Of a DNA stretch of 64,000 bases, positions 31,788 through 39,544 are shown piece after piece. A model generated the notes under the pieces. That model saw only the letters and a program-made list of their open reading frames with translations, was not told the origin of the DNA and searched no databases. The DNA lies in NCBI RefSeq assembly GCF_025962655.1, contig NZ_JAGFPE010000001.1:992001-1056000 (forward strand). Direction: 5' to 3'. This DNA is from Candidatus Symbiopectobacterium sp. NZEC151 (lineage in GTDB: Bacteria; Pseudomonadota; Gammaproteobacteria; Enterobacterales; Enterobacteriaceae). The position numbers and the translations under genes are program-made. Every line of letters starts with the position of its first letter. Within the stretch, counting starts at the first letter, position 1.

Positions 31788-33623
31788 CTAATGGTGGTGC
31801 ACATTACAAAGAAAAGACTTGTCCATCCTCCCTTCTGTACAAATTGAATTTTTGCAGCGAGGGCCTTGTCCACCTTTCGTTTTAGCCACGCACCTATTCG
31901 GCAAAGTACCACCATACTTATTTGCGATATTACTGATGATATTTGGGTTTGTGTGAAAGACATCCAATGCTCCAACAGCAATCCCTTTCAATATTTGAAC
32001 CTCTGGTAAACGTGCAGAGAGATATCTAAAACCTGGTATCGCCAACACGTTCTGTTGTAGAAATTCTATAACTGCCGACAGGTCGTACTCGTTATCGGAA
32101 AGAAATTGAGCCTGAGCGGTTTGGTTGCCAATTATTAAAGATAGTAATGGATCTAGAAGTGTTACTTGTGGCAAGCCGAATGTCGAAGCCGCAACGGTCA
32201 AAAGACCAATTTCTGCACGATTTGCAGCAATACGCGTGCCTCCTTCTTCAGTTAGTAGAAAGTCTCCACCTCGCCCAAGTAAATCAACTATTGCCTCGGC
32301 TGCAAGTCCGCGAAGGAGATGTGGCGAAAGAGCGAAAGCAGGAAGAAGGGGAAATGCGCTCCACAAAGCGGCACCAATTGCCAATTTTGCAGGAATTTGT
32401 AACACATCCCAAACCTCCAACGTGTTTCCATAATTCACAAGACTGTTATTTTTTGTTTGAATAACATAGGATTCGCCATTTGTGTAACGCCATTGGCGGA
32501 TGTGTCTTGAGTAGGGAATCCAACTACCTTTACCACCTTGCACCCACCAAGTGCAATTCAAGGCTGTAGGAATATGATCCTCTGTTGCCATTACTTCATT
32601 CAACTCAGGAGTCCAACCATAGCGTATGATATTGGCAAAATACCGAGGCCATTCCCAAGGCCATCGGCCATAAACAGGCTGCACTCGATAAGTAATTGTT
32701 TTTCCTGCCTTAACAAAGTTTAGAACACTGTCTTCAACTTGATTCAGGTGACTGGCGGCTGATGGGTTGTTGGTTGATTGAGTGAGAGGAGTAAGGTTTT
32801 TCCATTCATCTCCAGGCCCACCCAATTTTCCTCGAAGTAAGTGACCGGCAACATAGTAAGATTGACCGCCTGGGTTTCGACGCATCATCAATGATTTGTA
32901 TGAAGCGTTACTCGCCTTCAAGGTATCGGAATCAGTTCCGCTTCCATCAGGTTGGTTACCTGAATTCAAACCATTTACCTGCATAAATGATCCAAATCCC
33001 CGCCCAGTGAGCGGCCCCCACAAAGGTAAAGCTTTATTATTGTTGTCTTCAACGTTTCCACGAATCATTCCTGCAATGCGGTAACCTAACCCGATACCTA
33101 TGTCGCTTAAATTGTTACCGATAAGCTTACGCCCTGCTAATTTGAACCAGTCTCCTGGCGAGGCGAAATAGCCGATTTTCAAATTCCCAGGATCGTCTCC
33201 CTGTACTCTAATTGCACTCAGTTTAAAATCTGATTCCGCTACTTCCAATATCTGTTTCAGTTGCTCAGGATCAGGATCGCTTTCAGATATTTGTTGAGTA
33301 ACCCATTTGTGCGCGGCTAGTTTTCTATCTGTAGTTGAAACATTTTCATCTTTGCTTGCATACGTATCATCCGCAGAGTCAGAAAAATAACCATTACTTT
33401 CTTCTTTCTGAATAGCACGCTGCTGTTGATTTGAAATGTTGTCCTGGAATTGATCTATCTGCTGAATGTGTGGACTATTGTTCATCACGTTCTCTTGCAG
33501 TTTTCGTTGAGCAACAGCTTCTGGTCGATTATCCACAAACCCAACGCCTTGCTTTACATTATTTTCCTTCTGAGCAACCCTTTTACTTATATTCTTCTTC
33601 GGTTTCTCTACTTGTGCATACAT
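31788..33623 (-). CDS. Predicted eCIS cargo: nuclease-like toxin with C-terminal zinc-finger-like tail
   Basis: A 611-residue protein. Residues 1-45 are the leader MYAQVEK..GVGFVDNRPEAVAQRKLQE, a type I associate with proteins in eCIS/DUF4157 loci. Residues 46-130 are hydrophilic and likely flexible. Residues 255-300 contain YYVAGHLLRGKLGGPG and NLTPLTQSTNN. This resembles the GHL..LGG..NL.P...N core of DNA/RNA non-specific (beta-beta-alpha metal) endonucleases, with H261 as candidate base and N276/N286 as metal-side residues. A hydrophobic region spans about 408-450. The last 35 residues (C578, C590, C595, C606 and three terminal His) resemble the RCxAxTKxGxxC..C..H finger of DUF5763-type proteins. 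There is no immunity-like gene beside it. Nuclease activity is inference. Confidence 0.72.
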   Translation of the reverse strand: MYAQVEKPKKNISKRVAQKENNVKQGVGFVDNRPEAVAQRKLQENVMNNSPHIQQIDQFQDNISNQQQRAIQKEESNGYFSDSADDTYASKDENVSTTDRKLAAHKWVTQQISESDPDPEQLKQILEVAESDFKLSAIRVQGDDPGNLKIGYFASPGDWFKLAGRKLIGNNLSDIGIGLGYRIAGMIRGNVEDNNNKALPLWGPLTGRGFGSFMQVNGLNSGNQPDGSGTDSDTLKASNASYKSLMMRRNPGGQSYYVAGHLLRGKLGGPGDEWKNLTPLTQSTNNPSAASHLNQVEDSVLNFVKAGKTITYRVQPVYGRWPWEWPRYFANIIRYGWTPELNEVMATEDHIPTALNCTWWVQGGKGSWIPYSRHIRQWRYTNGESYVIQTKNNSLVNYGNTLEVWDVLQIPAKLAIGAALWSAFPLLPAFALSPHLLRGLAAEAIVDLLGRGGDFLLTEEGGTRIAANRAEIGLLTVAASTFGLPQVTLLDPLLSLIIGNQTAQAQFLSDNEYDLSAVIEFLQQNVLAIPGFRYLSARLPEVQILKGIAVGALDVFHTNPNIISNIANKYGGTLPNRCVAKTKGGQGPRCKNSICTEGRMDKSFLCNVHHH

Positions 33624-33740
33624 ATCTCAACCCATTTATTTTTCAGTGATTGTTATAGGCAATGAATAAAGCCTATAACATCCAGATCGCCGTCAAGTGA
33701 CCTTTAATTGGACTATCTTTATATCTAAAGAGGGCTCTTT

Positions 33741-33875
33741 AACTCCCATAAATACTCTGCAACGCTTGAGCCCCTAAACCATCCGCTTCATGCTCTAACG
33801 CCGGGTTATCATTCACCGACAGTTCCAACTCAATTATAGTCAGTTTCTTATAGTCGTCACACTTGCAATGTCTTT
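33741..33875 (-). pseudogene. C-terminal remnant of a DUF4157-type protein
   Basis: On the minus strand an open stretch reads ...LTIIELELS, then VNDNPALEHEADGLGAQAL, then QSIYGS and a stop. It is clearly similar to the C-terminus of the intact DUF4157 protein at 57978-58415 (VNDHPALEHEANVLGAKAL then RGV). No HELGH part or start codon remains; a stop lies just upstream in frame. It sits beside the first cargo gene, in the same relative place the intact DUF4157 gene holds to the second. The rest of the 33624-34084 gap shows no gene. Confidence 0.78.
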
Positions 33876-34084
33876 AAACAATCCTTCCAGTAACTGATCT
33901 TCAGAGAGAAGAGACATTGCGCAAATCGCAATGATACAGGGACAACAACGTCATCAGATCAAACATCCTCCTGTTAAAAAAACCACAGAGCGTCATTCAA
34001 GGTTGTAAAACCCTCGACAAATGCGCTATAGCTATAAAATCCCAATTGGGAACGCCATTTCCTATTCTTAATCAGGAATATCCC

Positions 34085-34669
34085 ATGCTAGACCTCTGCT
34101 TAGATTACTTAAAAGAAAGGATGAACCAATCCGTTAAGAACGTTTTTGATTTAGCCGATGATTTGGTGATTGTCTCGCCACCAACAGATCTCGATGGCTC
34201 AAAGTCGCCTAAAATACAAAACAAGATCCTCGTTTTCGTTAGCAACATTGAGAAAGACGCATTTTCTAAAAGTTATCGACAAGATTTCAACGCGATGAGC
34301 AATAGAACGGCGGTATCATCACAACCACTTTTTATCACCATGACGGTGACAGTCGCGGCTAACTTTAGTACCAACCATTACTCAGACGGGTTAAAGGTAC
34401 TTTCCCATTTCCTGGCATTCTTCAACCGCCTTAGCAGTTTCAATCGACAGAACTCTCCCGATCTCCCGAAAAACATCGAACAAATCAACATGGAACTGGA
34501 GTCCATACCGGGTGATCAGCTTAATCACATGTGGGGAATATTCGGCTCACACTACCTGCCCTCATGTAATTATCGAGTGAGAGTACTCATACCGGATAGT
34601 GAGTCTATTCTGTCTCAGGTGGGTAACATCCATTTGTCAGCTACCACGATGGCAAAAAGAGAGAATTAA
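34085..34669 (+). CDS. eCIS cap/tail terminator protein (DUF4255, Afp16/Pvc16-like)
   Basis: A 194-residue protein. The start is set at MLDLCLDYLKERMNQS, with AGGA 9 nt upstream. The N-terminal helix followed by LVIVSPPTDLDG, a beta-rich middle (PLFITMTVTVAANFST) and the late segment NHMWGIFGSHYLPSCNYRVRVLIPDSE are typical of DUF4255 proteins. The WGxxGxxYxPSxxYRVRxL signature is clear. The family ends contractile tubes and sets the inner-tube terminus. In Afp/PVC this gene is last in the cluster; here it is first and separated from the sheath by about 1.4 kb. Confidence 0.88.
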   Translation: MLDLCLDYLKERMNQSVKNVFDLADDLVIVSPPTDLDGSKSPKIQNKILVFVSNIEKDAFSKSYRQDFNAMSNRTAVSSQPLFITMTVTVAANFSTNHYSDGLKVLSHFLAFFNRLSSFNRQNSPDLPKNIEQINMELESIPGDQLNHMWGIFGSHYLPSCNYRVRVLIPDSESILSQVGNIHLSATTMAKREN

Positions 34670-35452
34670 ATGGCAGACTATCAATCGTTCTTAGCAGTTA
34701 GCGTTTTGCATGATTATTACAATGCAAACAGCAACGGATTAGCCCCTGTTGATCTTATACCCGACCGGGACACCGCATGGTTACTCAGGCAATACAGCAT
34801 TCTGCTGAAATCCGCGCGAGGGTTTACACAACTGGTTGTCGATACTGAACAGTTTGCTGATTTAGCCGATTTGACCGATGAATTGGCCTTAAGGTTCTAT
34901 CTCGTGAGCACAGACCCCGTCACCAGAAGCATCACACAAATGCCCAATATGTTCGATATTTCAACTATAAAGGCAGCATTTATAGATAGCGCAACGCTTG
35001 ATATCAGCGCAGAACAGTGGGTTGATATAGATCAGTTAAATGCAACTACTGCCTACGAAGGGGTTGCCACTTATAACAAAAATTTAATCAGCATACTCAC
35101 CGTCAGTCTTCCAAAGCACCACTTAACCTTAGAAAAAAAGTCTATCACGGTTCGGTTCAACGCCATCTCGACCTGTTGGAAATATTATATATTTTCGTTA
35201 AGTGGCACAAAAAAACTCACCATTTCCGACGCATTCACAGAGCAAGAGCATGAACAGATCGCCAATAAAACGGCAAGGGTTTTTCTATCTAACGATCAAA
35301 TCCCCTTGAGGCAGGTTTATACAGAACCCTTTTCACTGTCAGATGATAAGAACGTTATTATTAAATCCCTTCCACTTCCTACACCAGATAATATTTCAAT
35401 ATTTATTGCCAAAGAGATAAAAAAATCTATCGCTCACATCTATGTCAACTGA
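34670..35452 (+). CDS. Unknown eCIS-associated protein
   Basis: A 260-residue protein starting directly after the cap gene stop, so the two are certainly co-transcribed. It begins MADYQSFLAVSVLHDYYNAN and has a mostly beta-strand pattern throughout, without signal peptide, membrane helix or catalytic motif that I recognise. A coupled position with DUF4255 suggests a structural role at the distal end of the particle, or a cap chaperone. There is no equivalent in the 16-gene Afp cluster as I know it. Function is unknown. Confidence 0.72.
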   Translation: MADYQSFLAVSVLHDYYNANSNGLAPVDLIPDRDTAWLLRQYSILLKSARGFTQLVVDTEQFADLADLTDELALRFYLVSTDPVTRSITQMPNMFDISTIKAAFIDSATLDISAEQWVDIDQLNATTAYEGVATYNKNLISILTVSLPKHHLTLEKKSITVRFNAISTCWKYYIFSLSGTKKLTISDAFTEQEHEQIANKTARVFLSNDQIPLRQVYTEPFSLSDDKNVIIKSLPLPTPDNISIFIAKEIKKSIAHIYVN

Positions 35453-36043
35453 AAACGCTATGATGTGTAACCCTCTCATGGCAATCATACGCAAGCACCG
35501 CAAAGTGACAATCGCTGAATAAAGCAGGAATACGTATCGGTGGGCATAAATCATGAAATTTTATGCGATTAAAACCATAAAAAATTTAATCATTATCTCT
35601 TTAAACATGGTTTAATCAGGATTTTATAGGGTAATTTCAGACCAGCAGAAACGCAGTGATACCGGGGTATTGGTTTCAGGAAAAACCAGTTGCATCATTT
35701 CTAAGTTGCGTCACGTGCTCTGGCCGTTTTTATCGCATGATAAAATTTACCCTGCCACAACAGGAAAAAATTTTTCATTATTTTCAATACATTAAAACAC
35801 ACCCTTCACCTTTCGTTGGCGCTAGAAACCAACCCGTGCCGCGAAAAGTCTATATTGGTAAAGATGAATAATGTCGCTTGAATTTCTCAACATCAACAGT
35901 TGACAGAAAACACAGCAAACGCTATACCAAACATATCATTTGTTAATCAGATAGTTCTTATTGAATGCCTTTCTTAACAGCGTTTTTTCCTGTGTGTTAA
36001 CCGTTGGGCATGGTTGCCAATCAATTACATGAAGGTCCAAACT
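35453..36043 (+). promoter_or_regulatory. AT-rich leader region before the eCIS structural operon
   Basis: A 591-nt gap between the cap unit and the sheath gene. It probably carries the main promoter of the 20-kb structural operon. It contains an imperfect inverted repeat, GATTAAAACCAT at 35567-35578 and ATGGTTTAATC at 35607-35617, 28 nt apart, which could be a regulator site. A 71-codon GTG frame at 35656-35871 (ending VYIGKDE) has no good ribosome site and is left open. I cannot place -35/-10 elements with confidence. Confidence 0.45.
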
Positions 36044-37603
36044 ATGGGCGTAATGAAAACACCTGGCGTATATATTGTTGAGCAGAACGCATTCCCAAAT
36101 TCTGTTGTTGAAGTTTCCACTGCGGTTCCCGCGTTTATTGGATATACAGAGAAAGCGGATAACGGTGGTAAATCGCTAAGTAATCAAGGATGGCGTATTA
36201 CTTCCATGTCGGAATATCGGCAATATTTCGGTGGAGAACCACAACACTTATTTGAAATATCCGAAATTGGTGCCGCGCCTGATGCTAATACCAAAGAGGC
36301 ATTTAAGCAGGCAGGGAAAACTTACCAAATAACTCAATCAAACACCCGCCATCATCTTTACTACAGCATGCTCTTTTTCTTTCAAAATGGTGGCGGCCCT
36401 TGCTATATCGTGTCTGTGGGTAATTATTCCGATGATATCGATGCAGGCGCATTAAAAAGCGGTATTACGCCTCTGATTAAAGAAGCGGAACCCACCATGC
36501 TGATTATCCCTGAAGCAATACAATTGGCAGAAGACGACTGTATTAACGTCGAGCAGGCCATGCTCGGCCATTGCGGCGGCAAGATGAAAAACCGAGTGGC
36601 TATCTTAGATATCTGGAACGGTTACAAAGACCGTCAGCATCCTGATGGCGACTGTGTTGAAAACTTCCGTTCTAAACTGGGTACCAATTATCTCGATTAC
36701 TCTTCGGCTTATTACCCCTGGCTCAACACCTCTATCGTGCAGGACAGCGATGTCAGTTTCCTCAACATCAGCAATGTAGATAAGCTGGCAGAGCTACTGA
36801 ATGGCGAAGTTGCTGCGATGTTCAGTGACTTAGAAGGCCTTTCGGAAGAAGAACTCAGTACGGGCGGTAACAAGCTGAGAGCGACGCGAAAACAAGCGAT
36901 GCTCAATGAAATTGCTAAGTTAAGCAGCGAAATATCGAGACCTGATGCGGTGCTACTGCATAAGATTCTGTCGAATATGAGTCCGTTATACCAAACTATT
37001 ATGGCGGACATTAAGTTTCAGCAAAATATCCTGCCCCCCTCCGCGGCGATGGCCGGTATTTATACCATGGTCGATAACTCTCGCGGCGTATGGAAAGCGC
37101 CAGCAAACGTCAGTGTCAATGCGGTGGTCTCTCCAACTGTTAATATCAGCGATGATGAACAAGAAGATCTGAACGTTACGACACAGGGTAAATCGATCAA
37201 CGCTATTCGGCCGTTTATCGGTGAAGGCACATTAGTCTGGGGAGCCAGAACGCTTGATGGCAATAGCTTAGACTGGCGTTATATCAACGTCAGGCGCACG
37301 ATGATTATGTTAGAAGAGTCCATTAAGCTTGCTTCAAAAGCGTATGTCTTCGAACCCAACGTCGCCAATACTTGGGTCTCAATGGAAAGCATGCTGGGTA
37401 ACTTCCTGTACGGTATCTGGAAACGAGGCGGGTTAGCAGGTTCAACGCCAGGTGAAGCTTACAATGTGAGCGTTGGTCTGGGTAAAACGATGACCGGAAA
37501 CGATATTCTGGAAGGTATTCTGCGTATTACCGTGTTGGTCGCTATGGTTCGCCCGGCTGAATTTATCGAAATCACTTTCCAGCAAAAGATGCAGGAATCC
37601 TAG
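36044..37603 (+). CDS. eCIS contractile sheath protein (Afp2/Pvc2-like)
   Basis: A 519-residue phage-tail-sheath family protein. The start is set by AAGG about 9 nt upstream. The N-terminus TPGVYIVEQNAFPNSVVEVSTAVPAFIGYT is the classic sheath domain that provides strand exchange. The C-terminal part (INAIRPFIGEGTLVWGARTL, WRYINVRRTMIMLEESI) is the conserved gp18-like core. It surrounds the inner tube and contracts to drive it. It is the only sheath gene; Afp and PVC carry three. Confidence 0.96.
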   Translation: MGVMKTPGVYIVEQNAFPNSVVEVSTAVPAFIGYTEKADNGGKSLSNQGWRITSMSEYRQYFGGEPQHLFEISEIGAAPDANTKEAFKQAGKTYQITQSNTRHHLYYSMLFFFQNGGGPCYIVSVGNYSDDIDAGALKSGITPLIKEAEPTMLIIPEAIQLAEDDCINVEQAMLGHCGGKMKNRVAILDIWNGYKDRQHPDGDCVENFRSKLGTNYLDYSSAYYPWLNTSIVQDSDVSFLNISNVDKLAELLNGEVAAMFSDLEGLSEEELSTGGNKLRATRKQAMLNEIAKLSSEISRPDAVLLHKILSNMSPLYQTIMADIKFQQNILPPSAAMAGIYTMVDNSRGVWKAPANVSVNAVVSPTVNISDDEQEDLNVTTQGKSINAIRPFIGEGTLVWGARTLDGNSLDWRYINVRRTMIMLEESIKLASKAYVFEPNVANTWVSMESMLGNFLYGIWKRGGLAGSTPGEAYNVSVGLGKTMTGNDILEGILRITVLVAMVRPAEFIEITFQQKMQES

Positions 37604-37681
37604 ATTCTGACCTCTGCATTACTGTGTGGTTAGCATTCAATATCGTCGAATATTACGTGGACAGCTTTTCAGGAGACTCCT

Positions 37682-38152
37682 ATGGCAGATGATGGCTCAG
37701 CTCAATCCGAAACCGTATGGCCAATGCCGAAATTTCATTTCGAAGTGAAATGGGATGGCGGTGCTGGCGCTGGAATGGTTTCAGCATTTCAGGAAGTATC
37801 AGGGCTTGATTTAGAAGCACAGCCCATCGAATATCGTGCGGGTAATAGCCCGGTATTTTCGACCATAAAAATGCCCGGATTGATAAAAAGCGGTAACGTC
37901 ACGCTTAAGAAAGGTATTTTTAAAAGTGATAATAAGTTCTACACCTGGTATTCGAAGATCAAAATGAACACAATCGCCCGCACCGCCGTCACTATAAACC
38001 TGTTAGATGAAAGTGGCGCGCCAGTGATGAGCTGGAAATTAAAAAATGCCTGGCCCACCAAAGTTACCGGCACCGATTTAAAGTCGGACAGTAATGAAGT
38101 GGCAGTTGAAACCATTGAACTGGCCCATGAAGGATTAGAAATCTCCGTTTGA
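37682..38152 (+). CDS. eCIS inner tube protein 1 (gp19/Hcp-like, Afp1-like)
   Basis: A 156-residue tube protein of the T4 gp19 family. It shows the family pattern FHFEVKWDGG...SAFQEVSGLDLEAQPIEYRAG, then MPGLIKSGNVTLKKGIF and the final NEVAVETIELAHEGLEI. Stacked hexamers form the inner tube. It follows the sheath by 78 nt with an AGGAGA ribosome site. Confidence 0.95.
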   Translation: MADDGSAQSETVWPMPKFHFEVKWDGGAGAGMVSAFQEVSGLDLEAQPIEYRAGNSPVFSTIKMPGLIKSGNVTLKKGIFKSDNKFYTWYSKIKMNTIARTAVTINLLDESGAPVMSWKLKNAWPTKVTGTDLKSDSNEVAVETIELAHEGLEISV

Positions 38153-38201
38153 TTTCTTTCATTGAGCAAAGCCTTACTTCCGGGATAGAGAAAGTATCAT
38201 C

Positions 38202-38678
38202 ATGGGGACCTCAAAAGGCACTGGTGCAGTTCAGGGTGATGGTGACTGGCCTCTTACGGCTTTCTACTTCAGCGTTTCTATCAGTGGCTGTGCCGATGAC
38301 ACAGCCTTTCAGGAAGTCTCCGGACTAGAGTTCCAGATAGAAACTGAAGAGTATCGCGAGGGAGGAAATAACCTGGTTTACCATCTGCCCAAGACCATAA
38401 AAAGTAGCAATTTAACGCTAAAAAGAGCGGTGACGGATAAAACATCTAAATTACTTGCCTGGTGTCTTGGCATTTTGAATGATGAGCTATCAAAACCGAT
38501 TCTGACGAAAAGTGTGTCGATCAATTTGCTAAATGAGAAAGGAACCACCTGCAAAAGCTGGACTGCCTCAAATGCATATCCAGTAAAACTGAAGATGGCA
38601 CCTTTCAACGCAACGCAAAATGACATAGCCATTGAAGAGATTGAAATTTGTTTTCATCATTTGAAAAGGAACTTATAA
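38202..38678 (+). CDS. eCIS inner tube protein 2 (tube initiator-like, Afp5-like)
   Basis: A 158-residue paralogue of the preceding tube protein: FYFSVSISG..TAFQEVSGLEFQIETEEYREGG, LPKTIKSSNLTLKRAV and NDIAIEEIEICFHHLKR. By analogy with Afp5/Pvc5 it forms the ring that connects the tube to the spike. It lacks the extended loop of the first tube protein, as usual for these initiators. Role assignment is by order and homology. Confidence 0.9.
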   Translation: MGTSKGTGAVQGDGDWPLTAFYFSVSISGCADDTAFQEVSGLEFQIETEEYREGGNNLVYHLPKTIKSSNLTLKRAVTDKTSKLLAWCLGILNDELSKPILTKSVSINLLNEKGTTCKSWTASNAYPVKLKMAPFNATQNDIAIEEIEICFHHLKRNL

Positions 38679-38680
38679 CT

Positions 38681-38851
38681 GTGCCATTAGAAATAAAACA
38701 GCTTGTGATTAAATCAAAAACGATAAATGACGATAATAAAAACCCGTCATTCGGCACGGATAGGTCAAGCGTTGATTCTGAAGTAAATCGGCCTGAGACA
38801 GCGCTTTGTTACCCATTGATAATGTCGCCTGATGAAGTAAGAGAAAGATAA
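38681..38851 (+). CDS. Small eCIS protein DUF5908 (Afp6-like)
   Basis: A 56-residue protein with a GTG start (AAAAGGA upstream). The N-terminus VPLEIKQLVIKSKTIND matches the MPIEIxELxIxxxV start of DUF5908 proteins, which lie between the second tube gene and the LysM gene in eCIS clusters. A longer in-frame version would overlap the tube gene and is not needed. The tail is hydrophilic. Its role is unknown. Confidence 0.8.
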   Translation: MPLEIKQLVIKSKTINDDNKNPSFGTDRSSVDSEVNRPETALCYPLIMSPDEVRER

Positions 38852-38876
38852 GTGATTTAAACAAAGGGAATTCAGA

Positions 38877-39530
38877 ATGGAAAAAATAACAATTAAATCA
38901 GTGACGTCTAAAGGAACTGTTGCCCAAACATTTTCGGCAACGTTAAATCCTAATAGCATTAAGCATAATTTTGGTATTTCTTACACGGATAAAGGCCCTC
39001 AGCAACAAGGTGATGTCTCACCAACAACGGTGTTTAAAGGCTATGAAAGCGAGAAATTGGACTTCGAACTGCTGCTCGACGGTACAGGAGTCACCGGCAA
39101 TACGAGTACAAACACCGTGCAGAAGCAACTTGCCACGCTTAAAAAAGTGACCTACGTCTACAATGGTGAACAGCATGAACCTAATCCAGTAGTGATTGCA
39201 TGGGGTTCATCTGTAAACTTCCAGGGTCGCTTAACCGCTATCAGTATTAATTACTCTCTCTTTGATTCTTCTGGTAACCCACTGCGGGCCACGGTATCAC
39301 TTAGCTTTGCAAAGTATTTAACTCAACAAGAAAAAAATGCCTTAAAAAAACAATCCTCCCCTGACTTAACACATATCATTGAATTCAAAGCGGGAGACAC
39401 GCTCCCCATGCTATGCCATAAGATCTATAACAACAGCAGTTATTATATTGAGGTTGCTCGGGCTAATAATTTGATCAGTGCCAGACAGATCAAACCCGGC
39501 ACAAAACTTTACTTCCCACCGTTAATTTAG
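38877..39530 (+). CDS. eCIS LysM-containing baseplate protein (Afp7-like, gp53-type)
   Basis: A 217-residue protein. The N-terminal CIS_tube-type domain includes FSATLNPNSIKHNFGISYTD and GYESEKLDFELLLDGTG; the C-terminal LysM domain runs from about residue 165 (EFKAGDTLPMLCHKIYNN...IKPGTKLYFPPLI). In Afp/PVC this protein sits at the top of the baseplate between spike and tube. The LysM fold here is structural and need not bind peptidoglycan. Confidence 0.92.
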   Translation: MEKITIKSVTSKGTVAQTFSATLNPNSIKHNFGISYTDKGPQQQGDVSPTTVFKGYESEKLDFELLLDGTGVTGNTSTNTVQKQLATLKKVTYVYNGEQHEPNPVVIAWGSSVNFQGRLTAISINYSLFDSSGNPLRATVSLSFAKYLTQQEKNALKKQSSPDLTHIIEFKAGDTLPMLCHKIYNNSSYYIEVARANNLISARQIKPGTKLYFPPLI

Positions 39531-39544
39531 ACATTGGATTAATT

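Noticed and set aside
35656-35871. 71-codon GTG frame in the leader of the eCIS operon
   Set aside because: No ribosome site and no recognised similarity; kept only as a note in the leader region.
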